A DNA stretch of 39,844 nt, from the NCBI GenBank assembly GCA_029940535.1, contig JAPYUM010000035.1, positions 1 to 39,844 on the forward strand, in the 5' to 3' direction. The notes below the pieces were generated by a model. That model saw only the letters and a program-made list of their open reading frames with translations, was not told the DNA's origin and made no database searches. This stretch comes from Vicinamibacterales bacterium. GTDB taxonomy: Bacteria; Acidobacteriota; Vicinamibacteria; Vicinamibacterales; UBA8438. How positions within the stretch are numbered: position 1 is the stretch's first letter; each line of letters starts with the position of its first letter. This document shows positions 31,067-39,196 of this stretch, in pieces. Both the position numbers and the translations under genes were made by a program.

Positions 31067-33977
31067 CGCCGACGTAGTCCTTCCGACACACGGTGGAGTA
31101 TTCGCAGTAGACGCAGCGATACGGTTCAGAGGGACGCACCTGAAACTGCCCCTGCTCGATCTCGTCCACCGCGGCGAGGAACCGATCCTCACCTTCGGAC
31201 ACCACCTGGCGGATATCCCGCCGCCGATCGAGCGGCACCCAGGCCCGCGCCTCGCCGAATGCCAGGTAGGCGGCTGAGTCGACTTCCCACGTGGTTCCGT
31301 GACGCCCGTCCAGCTCCTGCTCCGCGCAGCGTCCATAGACGGGAAGCTGCAACGCCTGACCCCGGGCGGGGGCATGCCCGGTCTTGTAGTCGATGACCCG
31401 GAGCCGGCCGCCGTCAAGGAGATCAATACGGTCGGCAATGCCCCGGACCCGGACCGATCGTGCGCCTCCCTCGCCCTCGAATTGATATTCGCCGTCGAAT
31501 CGATACTCGAGCAGACGCTCGACCACCCCACCCGGACGTTCGGCCTCCAACGTCAGCAACCGGTCTATCACACCGGTGCCAGCCGGAGACCCCAGCAGCC
31601 AGACCCGTTCCACGGCGCGGTCGCTCGACGGCAGGGTGGCCAGCTGCTCCTCGGCCGTCGCCCGCGCCATGGCCCGCGCCTCGTCCAGTCGATCCACATC
31701 GATCGGGCCACTGCCGTCTTGCTGCCACCGCTCGAAAAACGCACGCAACACCTCATGCACGAATCGGCCACGGGTACGCGGGCTCATGATCAGCTCGTCG
31801 TCCGGTTCCTCTCCGAGTTGGAGGACCGATGAGGCGAAGTATTTGAAGGGGCAGCTGAGATACCGCTCGACCGCGCTGACCGCGTACTGAACAGGCGCCC
31901 GGGGATCGGTGACGCCCCGGTAGCGTTCGGGCGCGACTGTGCCACCACGCAGTCTGAGTGACAGCCACTCGGCCGGCTCCTCCCGCAGATGGACCGTTTC
32001 CGGCATCTCAGTCAGTCCCGCCTCGGCCGTCGCCGGCCGCACCGGGCACGACTCCGGCACCAGCGGCAACGGCGTGTCTTCAAGGTCTTCGAGCAACGCG
32101 GAACCGGCCACCACGGCGTCGTTTTCGAACGCCACCGTCGACACCGTCACGCGGGCGCTCGCCAGACCGAGCAGGTCGGCCAGACCGGCCCTCGCCGCGC
32201 GCAATCGCTCGATGTCATGCGACCAGCCCAGCTGAGATAGCAACGAGGACGGATACAAGGAACTTTGTCTCCGACGCTCCGGCCATTCGCCGTCCAACAG
32301 CCCGACCAGAAACACGCTGTCGAACACGCCGTACCGAGCGGCGCCCGCATCCAGCAGTACGACCCCGCCCTCGCCACTCGGCGCCGCGAACGTTGCTCCC
32401 TCGATCAGACGGCGCAAGGTGGAGGTCAACCCCGGCAGGTCCGTGACCGGGTCGTCGTGCCGGAGGTGCGCGTCGCGAAGGTCGCGGACGATGCCCACCA
32501 CGGCGGCTCGTCCTCGCAACTCGCGCGCGTCGGTCTCGGCGTCGGCGGGCGGCGGGGCGCGATGAGCCCGCAGAAAGCGCAGTAGACACTCGAGCAAACT
32601 GGTTGACGCCCCGGGACGCGCCAGCTCGTCGAGCTCGTCAGCGGCCGCGGCCGCGGCCAGCGCGGCCGGAAGGGCTGCCGCTTCGCGCCTCGGCTTGCCG
32701 ACGGCGCCCCAGTCGGCAGCCAGACGATGAAGATGGGCCCGGTCACCGACATAGCGAGCCTCGAACAACGCCCGATCCAACGCACTCACCGCGCCCCACT
32801 CGAGCGCACGCCCGTCATGTTCAAAACACAGGTGCGGACTCCGCAACAGCTCGATGGACGGCAGCCGCGCGTATCCGGACGCCACGAACGACAGCACCAC
32901 ATCGAGTGCGGCTGCGAACGGTTCGGCCGCCAGTGGCAACGTGTCGCGGGTTTCATACGGCACCCCGGCAGAGGGAAAAATCTGACCCGCGAGATACAGA
33001 TACGGCAGCGGCCGCTGAAACACCACCGCGGTTCGGTGCGTGGGCGGCCGCCGCTTGACGTCCCGGACCACCGCCAGGAGTTCCTCCTCGCGATCGCGCC
33101 AGGTGTGATGCCGATGTCCTGACCCGTCCGCCGGGGTCACAAGCCGCAGCACGCCCCCGCCAGACGACTCGACGTGCGTTTCGTCCACGCCCGGCAGCAG
33201 CTCGTTGAGCCGCTCGCGCAGCCCCGCATCGAGCAGGGTCGCGGTGCTGACCAGGTCGAGCCGGGCCAGGTCCGGCAACCGCGACAGCAGATCAAAGTCG
33301 CCCGACCACAACCCATCGGCACCGGCGGCGCGGTCGGACACCGTGACCACCACCTGCCGCAATGGGCGCCGCAATCCTCGGTCCAATACCAGACGGCGGA
33401 GTCCGTGTTCATCCAGCCCGCCGGTGGCGAGCACACGCCGCTCGTAGGCACGGAACATGGCGGCCAGGAAGCGCGTCTGCCGCAGCATCCGTCTGGCGCC
33501 ACGGTCGAACTCGGCGCTCGGGTCCAACTCGTCAACCAACAGCCGTTCGAAGGTGTCGACCGACCGATGTCGCCGGAGCAGTTCGTCGTACAACCCCAGG
33601 AACTCGCTCACCAACCCGGGTCTGAGTCGAAAAGGCGGGTCCATACCGGAGGCCATGGCCTCGTCCGCCGCCGCCCGACCGCAGACCAGCCGCTCAATCG
33701 CACTCAACAGGGGCGGTGGCGCATCGCTCCGGCGATGCAACTCCAGATAGAGCTCGTCGCGAGTGAGCAACCGCGGCAGCACCTGGGCACCGCCGGCGTC
33801 CAACGCATGCTGCTCCAACGTCCACCGTAGCTGGTCAGCGGCGGCATGGGACGGCACGACGACCGCCGACGCTCGGCGGTCCCACGCGCTGGTCTCCGCG
33901 AGACAGGAGACGATCGTTCGCTGGAAGCTCGCCAGATCCGCGGTGCTGAACAGTCGGGTCTGTCGGGGCGTGATCAC
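31059..33977 (-). CDS. addB: Helicase-nuclease subunit B (AddB-like, Fe-S PD-(D/E)XK nuclease)
   Basis: A 972-residue partner of AddA. The C-terminal nuclease has 'GIADRIDLL' and 'VIDYKTG' and a four-cysteine Fe-S site: one cysteine in 'YLSCPFKYFASS' and three at C955, C958 and C964 (CxxCx5C), as in B. subtilis AddB. The N-terminal helicase-like part has no recognisable Walker A loop near its start ('TPRQTRLFSTADLASFQ'), so it is probably an inactive scaffold that scans for recombination sites. GTG 33977 begins the recognisable protein; ATG 34112 would add 45 residues that overlap TGTG boxes. Coupled to addA by an eight-base overlap. Confidence 0.88.
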   Translation of the reverse strand: MITPRQTRLFSTADLASFQRTIVSCLAETSAWDRRASAVVVPSHAAADQLRWTLEQHALDAGGAQVLPRLLTRDELYLELHRRSDAPPPLLSAIERLVCGRAAADEAMASGMDPPFRLRPGLVSEFLGLYDELLRRHRSVDTFERLLVDELDPSAEFDRGARRMLRQTRFLAAMFRAYERRVLATGGLDEHGLRRLVLDRGLRRPLRQVVVTVSDRAAGADGLWSGDFDLLSRLPDLARLDLVSTATLLDAGLRERLNELLPGVDETHVESSGGGVLRLVTPADGSGHRHHTWRDREEELLAVVRDVKRRPPTHRTAVVFQRPLPYLYLAGQIFPSAGVPYETRDTLPLAAEPFAAALDVVLSFVASGYARLPSIELLRSPHLCFEHDGRALEWGAVSALDRALFEARYVGDRAHLHRLAADWGAVGKPRREAAALPAALAAAAAADELDELARPGASTSLLECLLRFLRAHRAPPPADAETDARELRGRAAVVGIVRDLRDAHLRHDDPVTDLPGLTSTLRRLIEGATFAAPSGEGGVVLLDAGAARYGVFDSVFLVGLLDGEWPERRRQSSLYPSSLLSQLGWSHDIERLRAARAGLADLLGLASARVTVSTVAFENDAVVAGSALLEDLEDTPLPLVPESCPVRPATAEAGLTEMPETVHLREEPAEWLSLRLRGGTVAPERYRGVTDPRAPVQYAVSAVERYLSCPFKYFASSVLQLGEEPDDELIMSPRTRGRFVHEVLRAFFERWQQDGSGPIDVDRLDEARAMARATAEEQLATLPSSDRAVERVWLLGSPAGTGVIDRLLTLEAERPGGVVERLLEYRFDGEYQFEGEGGARSVRVRGIADRIDLLDGGRLRVIDYKTGHAPARGQALQLPVYGRCAEQELDGRHGTTWEVDSAAYLAFGEARAWVPLDRRRDIRQVVSEGEDRFLAAVDEIEQGQFQVRPSEPYRCVYCEYSTVCRKDYVGDD

Positions 33978-34293
33978 GGCGAGTCCAGATGGCTGAAAAC
34001 TGAGTCGACCGGGTTGGCTTCGGAGTGTACTTCGTTCCGGGCACCGGTTCGTCACGGGCCGCTTCGGGGGCCTTTCGAGACGCTGTGGAAAAGTTGTGGA
34101 TAGTCTGTGCATCGCCTGTGAATTGTCGGTGTGGCGAAAATATTTCTGTGCCCGGTACCAGCCAGCGAAGGTGCGATCGGCCGCGATGTGGAGCAGCCTT
34201 CGTACTTTCCTTCGCTGTTGCCGACACGCGCCAAGTGACTAGAATCCGTTTCGTCCCCATCGTCATCATCAACCCGACGCCCTTTCGACAGTC
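33978..34293. other. Intergenic region with TGTG array
   Basis: Between divergent addB and the small gene at 34294. It contains the 11-bp-spaced TGTG words (34084-34126) and two further TGTG words (34130, 34147). CCGGGCAC at about 34040 and its complement GTGCCCGG near 34148 flank the array. No supported protein gene. Confidence 0.5.
34084..34126. promoter_or_regulatory. DnaA-box-like array at 11-bp spacing
   Basis: TGTGGAAAA (34084), TGTGGATAG (34095), TGTGCATCG (34106) and TGTGAATTG (34117) are spaced exactly 11 bp, about one helical turn. The DnaA consensus on this strand is TGTGGATAA; the first two differ by one base. An A/T-rich stretch (GAAAATATTT, 34136-34145) follows. It may be a DnaA or other regulator site for addB, or part of an origin-like region. 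Confidence 0.4.
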
Positions 34294-34509
34294 GTGACCG
34301 TCCATCGCATCGAACAGTCCATCAACGGACGCACGTACCAGATCGAAGCGATGCTCGTCGATCCGGAGCGGTGGCGCGCGTACCTGGTGAGCACCGCCGG
34401 CGGCTCGACCGCGTTGATGCCGTTCTACGGCACCACGGCCGAACAAGCCGTGCAGCAGCTGACCAACTGGCTCACGCTCGCCCACCAACCGCCGACATTT
34501 CCGGTATAG
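34294..34509 (+). CDS. Small hypothetical protein
   Basis: A 71-residue protein of unknown function starting at GTG 34294: 'VHRIEQSINGRTYQIEAMLV', 'RWRAYLVSTAGGSTALMPF', ending 'NWLTLAHQPP'. The strand-strand-helix pattern and size recall the 65-residue protein at 26991, which also ends in a helix after an Arg-Trp-x-Ala strand. Its TAG stop (34507-34509) overlaps a TATAGT sequence that could be a -10 box for the next gene, 66 bases downstream. Confidence 0.6.
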   Translation: MTVHRIEQSINGRTYQIEAMLVDPERWRAYLVSTAGGSTALMPFYGTTAEQAVQQLTNWLTLAHQPPTFPV

Positions 34510-34574
34510 TACGGAGCCTTACGCTGTTGCTCGCCAGCCCGGGCCATTGTGGCGAGCCGGCGCGGTACCGAACC

Positions 34575-35648
34575 ATGTGGCGCCGCCTCCTGCCGGTCGG
34601 GCTCGTGTCGCTCGGGGTGCTGTTTTGGACTCCGGTCCTGGAAACAGCCACCGCGGAGCCCCCGCGTGTACGCCTGATTACGACCGGCGGCACCATCTCG
34701 AACCGGCCGGGCGACCGGCTCTCCCCTGATGAACTGGTAGCTCTGGTGCCCGACCTCGACGAACTCGCCGAAGTCGAAACGGAGGAGTTCGCCAACATCG
34801 CCAGCAGCGCGGTCGCGCTCGACCAGTGGCTGCGGCTGGCCCGCCGTCTCAACGCCGTCTTCCGCGACGATGGCGACCTGGCCGGCATCGTCGTCACCAG
34901 CGGCACCGACACGCTCGAAGAACTCGCCTATTTTCTACACCTGACCGTCCGCGCCGCGCGCCCGGTGGTGGTGGTGGGCGCGATGCGCCGGCCCGACACC
35001 CTGGGCTACGATGGGGCCGCGAACCTGCGGCAGGCCTTCAGGGTGGCCGGCCACGCCGGATCGCGAGGGCGGGGCACGCTGGTCGTCTTCAATGGCGACA
35101 TCAACTCCGCCCGCGACGTCACCAAGACCCACGCGACACACCTGCAGACATTCGAGTCGCCCGGCTACGGGATACTTGGCACCGCGGCCCGGGATCGCAT
35201 CATCTACTATCGCCGGCCGGAGCAGCGCCACACCGCCGGCACCGAGTTCAACGTCGGACGGATCACGCGTCTACCACGCGTGGATGTCGTGATGTCCTAC
35301 CAGGGGGCTTCGGGCAATCTGATCCGTGCCGCGGTCGATCTGGGCGCCGACGGTCTTGTCATCGCTGGAGCCGGCGCCGGGGCGGTCAGCGCGGGCCAGC
35401 GCGAAGCGGTGAGCTACGCCTTGGAGCAAGGCGTCAGCGTGGTGATGACCACCAGGACGGGTAGTGGACGTATTGCACCACGGGGGCCCAGAACCAACCA
35501 GACAAACGATAGCCCCGCCGCCGATACGAGGCGCCGCGGGGTCTCGGGTGAAGACCTCGCTCCCGTCAAAGCCCGCGTGCTGCTGATGCTGGCCCTGACC
35601 GAAAGCTCGGAGCATGACGAGATTCAACGTATGTTCAGCGAGTATTGA
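34575..35648 (+). CDS. Secreted L-asparaginase (type II)
   Basis: A 357-residue periplasmic enzyme that hydrolyses asparagine (or glutamine) to the acid and ammonia. A signal peptide spans residues 1-28. The first catalytic threonine is in 'ITTGGTIS' (T37), the second in 'TSGTDTLEE' followed by the Thr-Lys pair region 'DVTKTHATHL'. The family tail 'GLVIAGAGAGAVS' and 'VVMTTRTGSGRI' is present. ATG 34575 provides the full signal. It lies just before tRNA-Ala, with no amino-acid transporter nearby. Affinity for glutamine versus asparagine cannot be told. Confidence 0.9.
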   Translation: MWRRLLPVGLVSLGVLFWTPVLETATAEPPRVRLITTGGTISNRPGDRLSPDELVALVPDLDELAEVETEEFANIASSAVALDQWLRLARRLNAVFRDDGDLAGIVVTSGTDTLEELAYFLHLTVRAARPVVVVGAMRRPDTLGYDGAANLRQAFRVAGHAGSRGRGTLVVFNGDINSARDVTKTHATHLQTFESPGYGILGTAARDRIIYYRRPEQRHTAGTEFNVGRITRLPRVDVVMSYQGASGNLIRAAVDLGADGLVIAGAGAGAVSAGQREAVSYALEQGVSVVMTTRTGSGRIAPRGPRTNQTNDSPAADTRRRGVSGEDLAPVKARVLLMLALTESSEHDEIQRMFSEY

Positions 35649-35664
35649 GCACTCGCGCGGTTAA

Positions 35665-35694
35665 TTGCTTGGAAGGCTGAGGCGAGCATACAAT
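35665..35694 (+). promoter_or_regulatory. Promoter of tRNA-Ala
   Basis: TTGCTT at 35665-35670 and TACAAT at 35689-35694, 18 bp apart, ending ten bases before the tRNA. Confidence 0.6.
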
Positions 35695-35704
35695 GTTTAC
35701 CGAT

Positions 35705-35780
35705 GGGCCAGTGGCGCAGTTGGGAGCGCGCGTGAATGGCATTCACGAGGTCAGGGGTTCGAACCCCCTCTGGTCCACCA
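35705..35780 (+). tRNA. tRNA-Ala (GGC)
   Basis: A 76-base tRNA with CCA encoded. The seven-base acceptor stem GGGCCAG pairs with CTGGTCC, the anticodon stem is CGTGA/TCACG with loop ATGGCAT (anticodon GGC), and the T loop is GGTTCGAACC. It reads GCC and GCT alanine codons. Confidence 0.95.
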
Positions 35781-35871
35781 TCCTTTGCTCGCCCCTTACA
35801 ACACGTCGAGGTTCGGCTGGCAGGCCACCCGGACCTTGGGTGGCCTGACCTCGATCGAAAACACCGGCGCG

Positions 35872-36470
35872 CTAGACGTGCGCGGTGAGGCGGTTGTGAC
35901 CGAGAGGCGCCTGCTCGAGCTTCTGCAGGATCATGTCTCGGGTCACCGGCGTCCGGAAGAAATCGCTGGCCTCCTGCCCCAGCGCGTCCGCGATGGCGTT
36001 GACGACCGCGCCCGACCCGGCGCCTACCGTGACCTCGCCGATTCCGTTCGCGCCGACCGGCGCGAACGGATCCGGCAGGTTTGCTCGGTGGCCGGTTGCT
36101 ATAGAACCGCTTCGCAACCAGCAACCCCCAGCGACGACGACCGACGGCCACCGAGATCGATCGCTCGTTGCGCGGCCGTTGCGAAGCTCAATCCCCTCAA
36201 CCGATTGTCTCGGCGATAGACCCGCTCGCCGCCAATTTCGCAGTCGCTCAGCGACCCGCCCAGATCACGTGCCGCGATCTCTCGCAGCTTCCGCCGAGCA
36301 TCGAGCGCGGCAGCCGAGTTCGCCCCCATCGACCCCTGTGGCGCCGGCCGAGTAGGCGCTGAGGGCGACGCCGACGCCCGTCACCTTCGTACCATTGCTT
36401 TGCCCGCTACGCTGAACCCGGTCGGTCCAGTTGAAGAGTTGGACGCCCGGGTCAACTGGTCGCGCCGGTT
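35872..36470 (-). pseudogene. Xanthine/aldehyde dehydrogenase molybdenum subunit, fragmented
   Basis: Three pieces on the minus strand in order but in different frames. Upstream piece: 'FNWTDRVQRSGQSNGTKV', 'GVALSAYSAGATGVDG' (about 36470-36330). Middle: 'ANSAAALDARRKLREIAARD', 'ERVYRRDNRLRGLSFATAAQ' (36329-36120). End: 'DPFAPVGANGIGEVTVGAGS', 'VVNAIADALGQE', 'TPVTRDMILQKLEQ' (36080-35872). These are all from the C-terminal third of the XDH molybdopterin subunit, with sequence missing between pieces and frames changing, so the gene is dead. The mocA-type gene at 37134-37754 would have served it. It sits between tRNA-Ala and the rsgA remnant. Confidence 0.78.
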
Positions 36471-36481
36471 CAGGTCATAAT

Positions 36482-37099
36482 CGGGCCGTAGACCCGATTC
36501 GCTACGCTGCGCTGCGCCGGCTCGGCCTCAAGGGCGCCACGCTTCAGCAACTGCTGACCGACGACGGCGATGCCATGCCCTGGCGAATCTGCCGGGTAGA
36601 CCGGGGGCAGTGCACGGTGCTCGGCGTGTGTCTGGACAGCGCCGTAGCCCACAAGCGTGTCCGCCCGCCCGCGGGGCCGGTAGCGGTCGGGGACTGGGTC
36701 ACGTTGGACGCCGTCGACCCTGACCGAATTGGAACCATCGCGGAGCGCGCGACGGTACTCCGGCGAGGCGCGGTCGGCGCAGAAGGGCGCGAGCAGCTCA
36801 TCGCGTCCAATCTCGACGTGGTGTTTGTGGTGTCCGCCTTCGCGACCACGGAAAAGCTGGAACGTCGAGGCCTCAATCCACGCAGGATGGAGCGCTACGT
36901 GGCCGCGCGGTGCCACGCCGGTGGCAGTACTCAACAAGGCAGACCTTCCAGGGTACGACAGCGAAGAACTAGGCGATGTTCGGCGCGAGCTGTCGGCCCG
37001 GCTTGGCGTCGACGTGGTGTGTGCCAGCGCCGAGACCAGAAGAAGGACCGTAGGTTCGGCCGGCTGGTCCGCGAAGCGATGGAAATGAAGAAACGCTAA
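36482..37099 (+). pseudogene. rsgA: Ribosome small-subunit GTPase RsgA, degraded
   Basis: RsgA is a circularly permuted GTPase that matures the 30S subunit. Here the OB-fold part is readable ('ICRVDRGQCTVLGVC', 'VAVGDWVTL', 'SNLDVVFVVSAFAT', 'RRMERYVAA') to about 36905. The frame then shifts to 'TPVAVLNKADLPGYDSEELG' and 'ARLGVDVVCASAE' (about 36920-37035). A second jump leads to the normal C terminus 'KKDRRFGRLVREAMEMKKR'. The GTPase centre with the P loop and the zinc-binding cysteines are missing. No good start codon is seen for the first part. The gene cannot make a working enzyme. Confidence 0.82.
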
Positions 37100-37133
37100 C
37101 TGGCGCAATCTCCTGCGCGCTTCAGAGACTGCC

Positions 37134-37754
37134 CTAGTCCGGCGCCGGCGACAGCGGGCGGGCGAACACGCGCTCGTAGTCTTGGGGGGTGTCGATATCC
37201 GTGAACGCACCATCGTCCTTGGTCGGGACGTCCAGTCCCTGAGCAGCATGCGCTCGCACCACCGGCTTCGCGCCGTGCTCAGGGTCGGCCGCGCGCAATT
37301 CGTCGAACAGCGATCGGTCGAAGAGCACCGGATGCCCGTGGCGCCCGTCGCGCTCGGGACGCACAAGGGGAGCCCCAGTGCGTCGATACCCATCCAACAC
37401 CGCTCGCACAATCGACACCGAAATAAGCGGCAGATCGACGAGGGTCACGACGACGGCTCGGACCTGTGGATGATCGACGGTCGGCAACGCGACCAAGAGG
37501 GACGACAGCTGTCCCTCTTCCGGGCTCCGGTTTCTCACTAGACGCACCGGTGTTGGCAACGCTTCGACGAGCCGACTGATCGCCTGGTCGTGATACCCGG
37601 TCACCACCACCACCTCGTCGACGCCGCCGGCCACAAGCGTCGATGCGATGCGGCCCAGGAACGTCTCATCCCCGCGGCCCGTCGGCAACAGCGCTTTCGG
37701 ACGTCCCCCCATACGAGACGACGCACCGCCGGCCAGGATCACGCCTGGAATCAT
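37134..37754 (-). CDS. MocA-type nucleotidyltransferase (molybdenum cofactor family)
   Basis: A 206-residue NTP transferase. The N-terminal 'GVILAGGASSRMGGRPKALL' is the nucleotide-binding loop with K20, and 'VVTLVDLPLIS' carries the aspartate that binds Mg. Closest in pattern to MocA, which adds CMP to the molybdenum cofactor for xanthine dehydrogenase-type enzymes, or to MobA-like proteins. The nearby dead XDH subunit supports MocA. The start is the ATG at 37754. A repeat follows upstream of it. With its likely client gone, it may serve another molybdoenzyme elsewhere. Confidence 0.8.
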   Translation of the reverse strand: MIPGVILAGGASSRMGGRPKALLPTGRGDETFLGRIASTLVAGGVDEVVVVTGYHDQAISRLVEALPTPVRLVRNRSPEEGQLSSLLVALPTVDHPQVRAVVVTLVDLPLISVSIVRAVLDGYRRTGAPLVRPERDGRHGHPVLFDRSLFDELRAADPEHGAKPVVRAHAAQGLDVPTKDDGAFTDIDTPQDYERVFARPLSPAPD

Positions 37755-37786
37755 GGGAACACTTTACGTCGAAGGGTCGGCTTGCG

Positions 37787-37893
37787 CGACTCCTGGGTGC
37801 GACGCCCGGCTGGCAAGGCGCGACGAGGGAGCAGATCGGGCATCTGTGATCGAGGAGCAACGCCGCCCGCCGGAGTGCCCCGCCCAGGAGTCG
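37787..37893. repeat. Palindromic element, family 1 copy C (diverged)
   Basis: A 107-bp relative of copies A and B. The conserved core words AAGGCGCGA, GAGGGAGCAG and GAGCAACGCCGCC are kept, but both arms have changed together (outer CGACTCCTGGG with CCCAGGAGTCG). The inner hairpin changed from CAGCC/GGCTG to CAGAT/ATCTG, still paired. It lies upstream of the mocA start and before the zinc-ribbon gene. Confidence 0.75.
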
Positions 37894-37919
37894 GGTTGCG
37901 AATCGTTGGGGCGGAACAC

Positions 37920-37938
37920 TACAATCTGTCTCGCCATG
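37920..37938 (+). promoter_or_regulatory. -10 box ten bases before ATG
   Basis: TACAAT at 37920-37925, ten bases, then the ATG at 37936. No Shine-Dalgarno sequence; the mRNA would have at most a few leader bases. Confidence 0.35.
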
Positions 37939-38229
37939 AACCACCCAGACGTCAGCGTTCGTTGTCAGCGGTGCGGGGCCCAGATGGAGCTGACGGACCC
38001 GGCTCCCGAAGATCCGTGGCCCGCCCAACAGTTCTGGGAGTGTCCGCAGTGTAATCGCCACTTTTGGACCACGTATCCGGCTGTCAAACCGCCAAAGCCA
38101 GCCGCCAAACCGGTAGCGGCGGTCGGCGCGGCTCCGGCCGATAAACCGGCGAAACCAGCCGTGGCCACGACCGCAGCGCCTGACAAACCGGCGGCAGCGG
38201 AGACAACTCCCCCACCGCCTGCCAAGTAG
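37936..38229 (+). CDS. Zinc-ribbon protein with Lys/Pro/Ala-rich tail
   Basis: A 97-residue protein. Four cysteines in 'VRCQRCGAQM' and 'WECPQCNRHFW' make a zinc ribbon of about 40 residues. The remaining half is a repeating Lys-Pro-Ala tail ('KPPKPAAKPVAAV'), likely disordered and basic. Such a layout fits a nucleic acid or ribosome-associated protein, as inference. A possible hairpin terminator (GCCGGCAC ... GTGCCGG) follows the stop. Confidence 0.7.
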   Translation: MNHPDVSVRCQRCGAQMELTDPAPEDPWPAQQFWECPQCNRHFWTTYPAVKPPKPAAKPVAAVGAAPADKPAKPAVATTAAPDKPAAAETTPPPPAK

Positions 38230-38235
38230 CCGGCG

Positions 38236-38267
38236 GTGCCGGCACCAGGCCAACCCCGTGCCGGTAC
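38236..38267 (+). terminator. Hairpin after the zinc-ribbon gene
   Basis: GCCGGCAC and GTGCCGG (about 38238-38264) can pair with a 13-base loop. No T run follows, so it may only partly terminate. Confidence 0.3.
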
Positions 38268-38653
38268 GGTCTACGCGGAGCCTACCACTCACGGAACGGG
38301 TATCACCCCGACGAAATGATTCGGGACGCCGGTCGGGCCAATCGAACGCTTGACTTCTATCAACCAAACTCATTAAGATGACGCATCTCAAGATGGAGGA
38401 CCAGTCTCATACGACGATTCGTCGTGTGCCTCTGCCGTCTATTTTGGGTTGGGTGCGCCGTTTCGCGACACGCGTCGTCGGCGATGCACTCAATTAGCCT
38501 GCGCTCGTCAGGGAGTTGCGGGAGGTTCTGGCGGTTGTCCCTTGCCGACCCGGCGCAAACGGGCGGCAGTGTCCGTCAGGTCCCGGAGCGTTGCGCGTCG
38601 CGTCTGTGCGCCGTGAAAGCGCAACCGGGGTTCGGGTATCGGAGGAGTAGGGT
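38268..38653. other. Long leader region upstream of the cold-shock gene
   Basis: No supported protein gene. A perfect 7-1-7 palindrome (ACGACGA-T-TCGTCGT, 38411-38425) could be an operator. The sequence just before the cold-shock ATG has a GGAGGAG site. Cold-shock genes often have long leaders, and this stretch may be one. Confidence 0.35.
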
Positions 38654-38860
38654 ATGGCCAGCGGCACTATCGCGCGTCTGTTGATTGACAAAGGCTTTGG
38701 CTTCATCCGTGACGAGGGCGGAATTGAGCATTTTTTTCACCGCAGTTCCGTTCGCGGAGCGGTGTTCGAGTTGTTACGCGAAGGCCAACGAGTGGACTTC
38801 ACCACCGAGGACTCGGGCAAAGGTCCACGCGCTGGCGAAGTCCGTTTGATCGAGGACTAA
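38654..38860 (+). CDS. Cold-shock domain protein
   Basis: A 68-residue single-stranded nucleic acid-binding protein of the Csp family. The RNA-binding motifs are RNP1 'DKGFGFIRD' and RNP2 'EHFFHRSSV', and the ending 'GPRAGEVRLIED' is typical. GGAGGAG lies seven bases before the ATG. It likely acts as an RNA chaperone. A GC-rich hairpin follows the stop. Confidence 0.9.
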   Translation: MASGTIARLLIDKGFGFIRDEGGIEHFFHRSSVRGAVFELLREGQRVDFTTEDSGKGPRAGEVRLIED

Positions 38861-38869
38861 CGCCCTTCC

Positions 38870-38900
38870 GCGCCGTCCCCGCCCAGGGCCGGGACGGCGC
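38870..38900 (+). terminator. GC-rich hairpin after the cold-shock gene
   Basis: GCGCCGTCCC (38870-38879) pairs fully with GGGACGGCGC (38891-38900), loop of 11. No T run follows. Confidence 0.5.
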
Positions 38901-39088
38901 CGCTCATCGCTGTCTGGTCTCCGCCGAGACCGAAAGACTCTCGCGTCGTTCCAGCACAAACGCTGGTTTCGTGTCGTCGGCTCGGTCTTCGTAACCCCAC
39001 TCCCAACCAAGAAACGGCTCGCCAGAGCGCCGCACCCCACCCGGGTGGAGCGCGGAACTAGAGCGCCATGCGATGATGGGTCCCGCAC

Positions 39089-39185
39089 GGAAGCGAACGG
39101 GGCCCGGTGGCCCTCCCGGTCTTCAAAACCGGTCGCCCCCCGCCAACGCGGGGGGGCTGGGTTCGACTCCCAGGCGCTTCCGCCA
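39089..39185 (+). tRNA. selC: Selenocysteine tRNA (tRNA-Sec, UCA)
   Basis: A 97-base tRNA that decodes UGA as selenocysteine. It begins GGAAGCG and ends CGCTTCC-GCCA. The anticodon loop CTTCAAA gives UCA, closed by CCGGT/ACCGG. The D stem is GGGCC/GGCCC, and the variable arm is a long hairpin (CGCCCCCCGC and GCGGGGGGGC). The T loop is GGTTCGACTCC. It shows that the organism makes selenoproteins, so selA, selB and selD should lie elsewhere. Its 3' end lies 12 bases from the end of a tyrosine recombinase. Confidence 0.95.
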
Positions 39186-39196
39186 TTAACCTCCTG

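Noticed and set aside
33978-34112. Extending AddB upstream to ATG 34112
   Set aside because: The added 45 residues resemble no AddB N terminus and would place coding sequence over the TGTG array.
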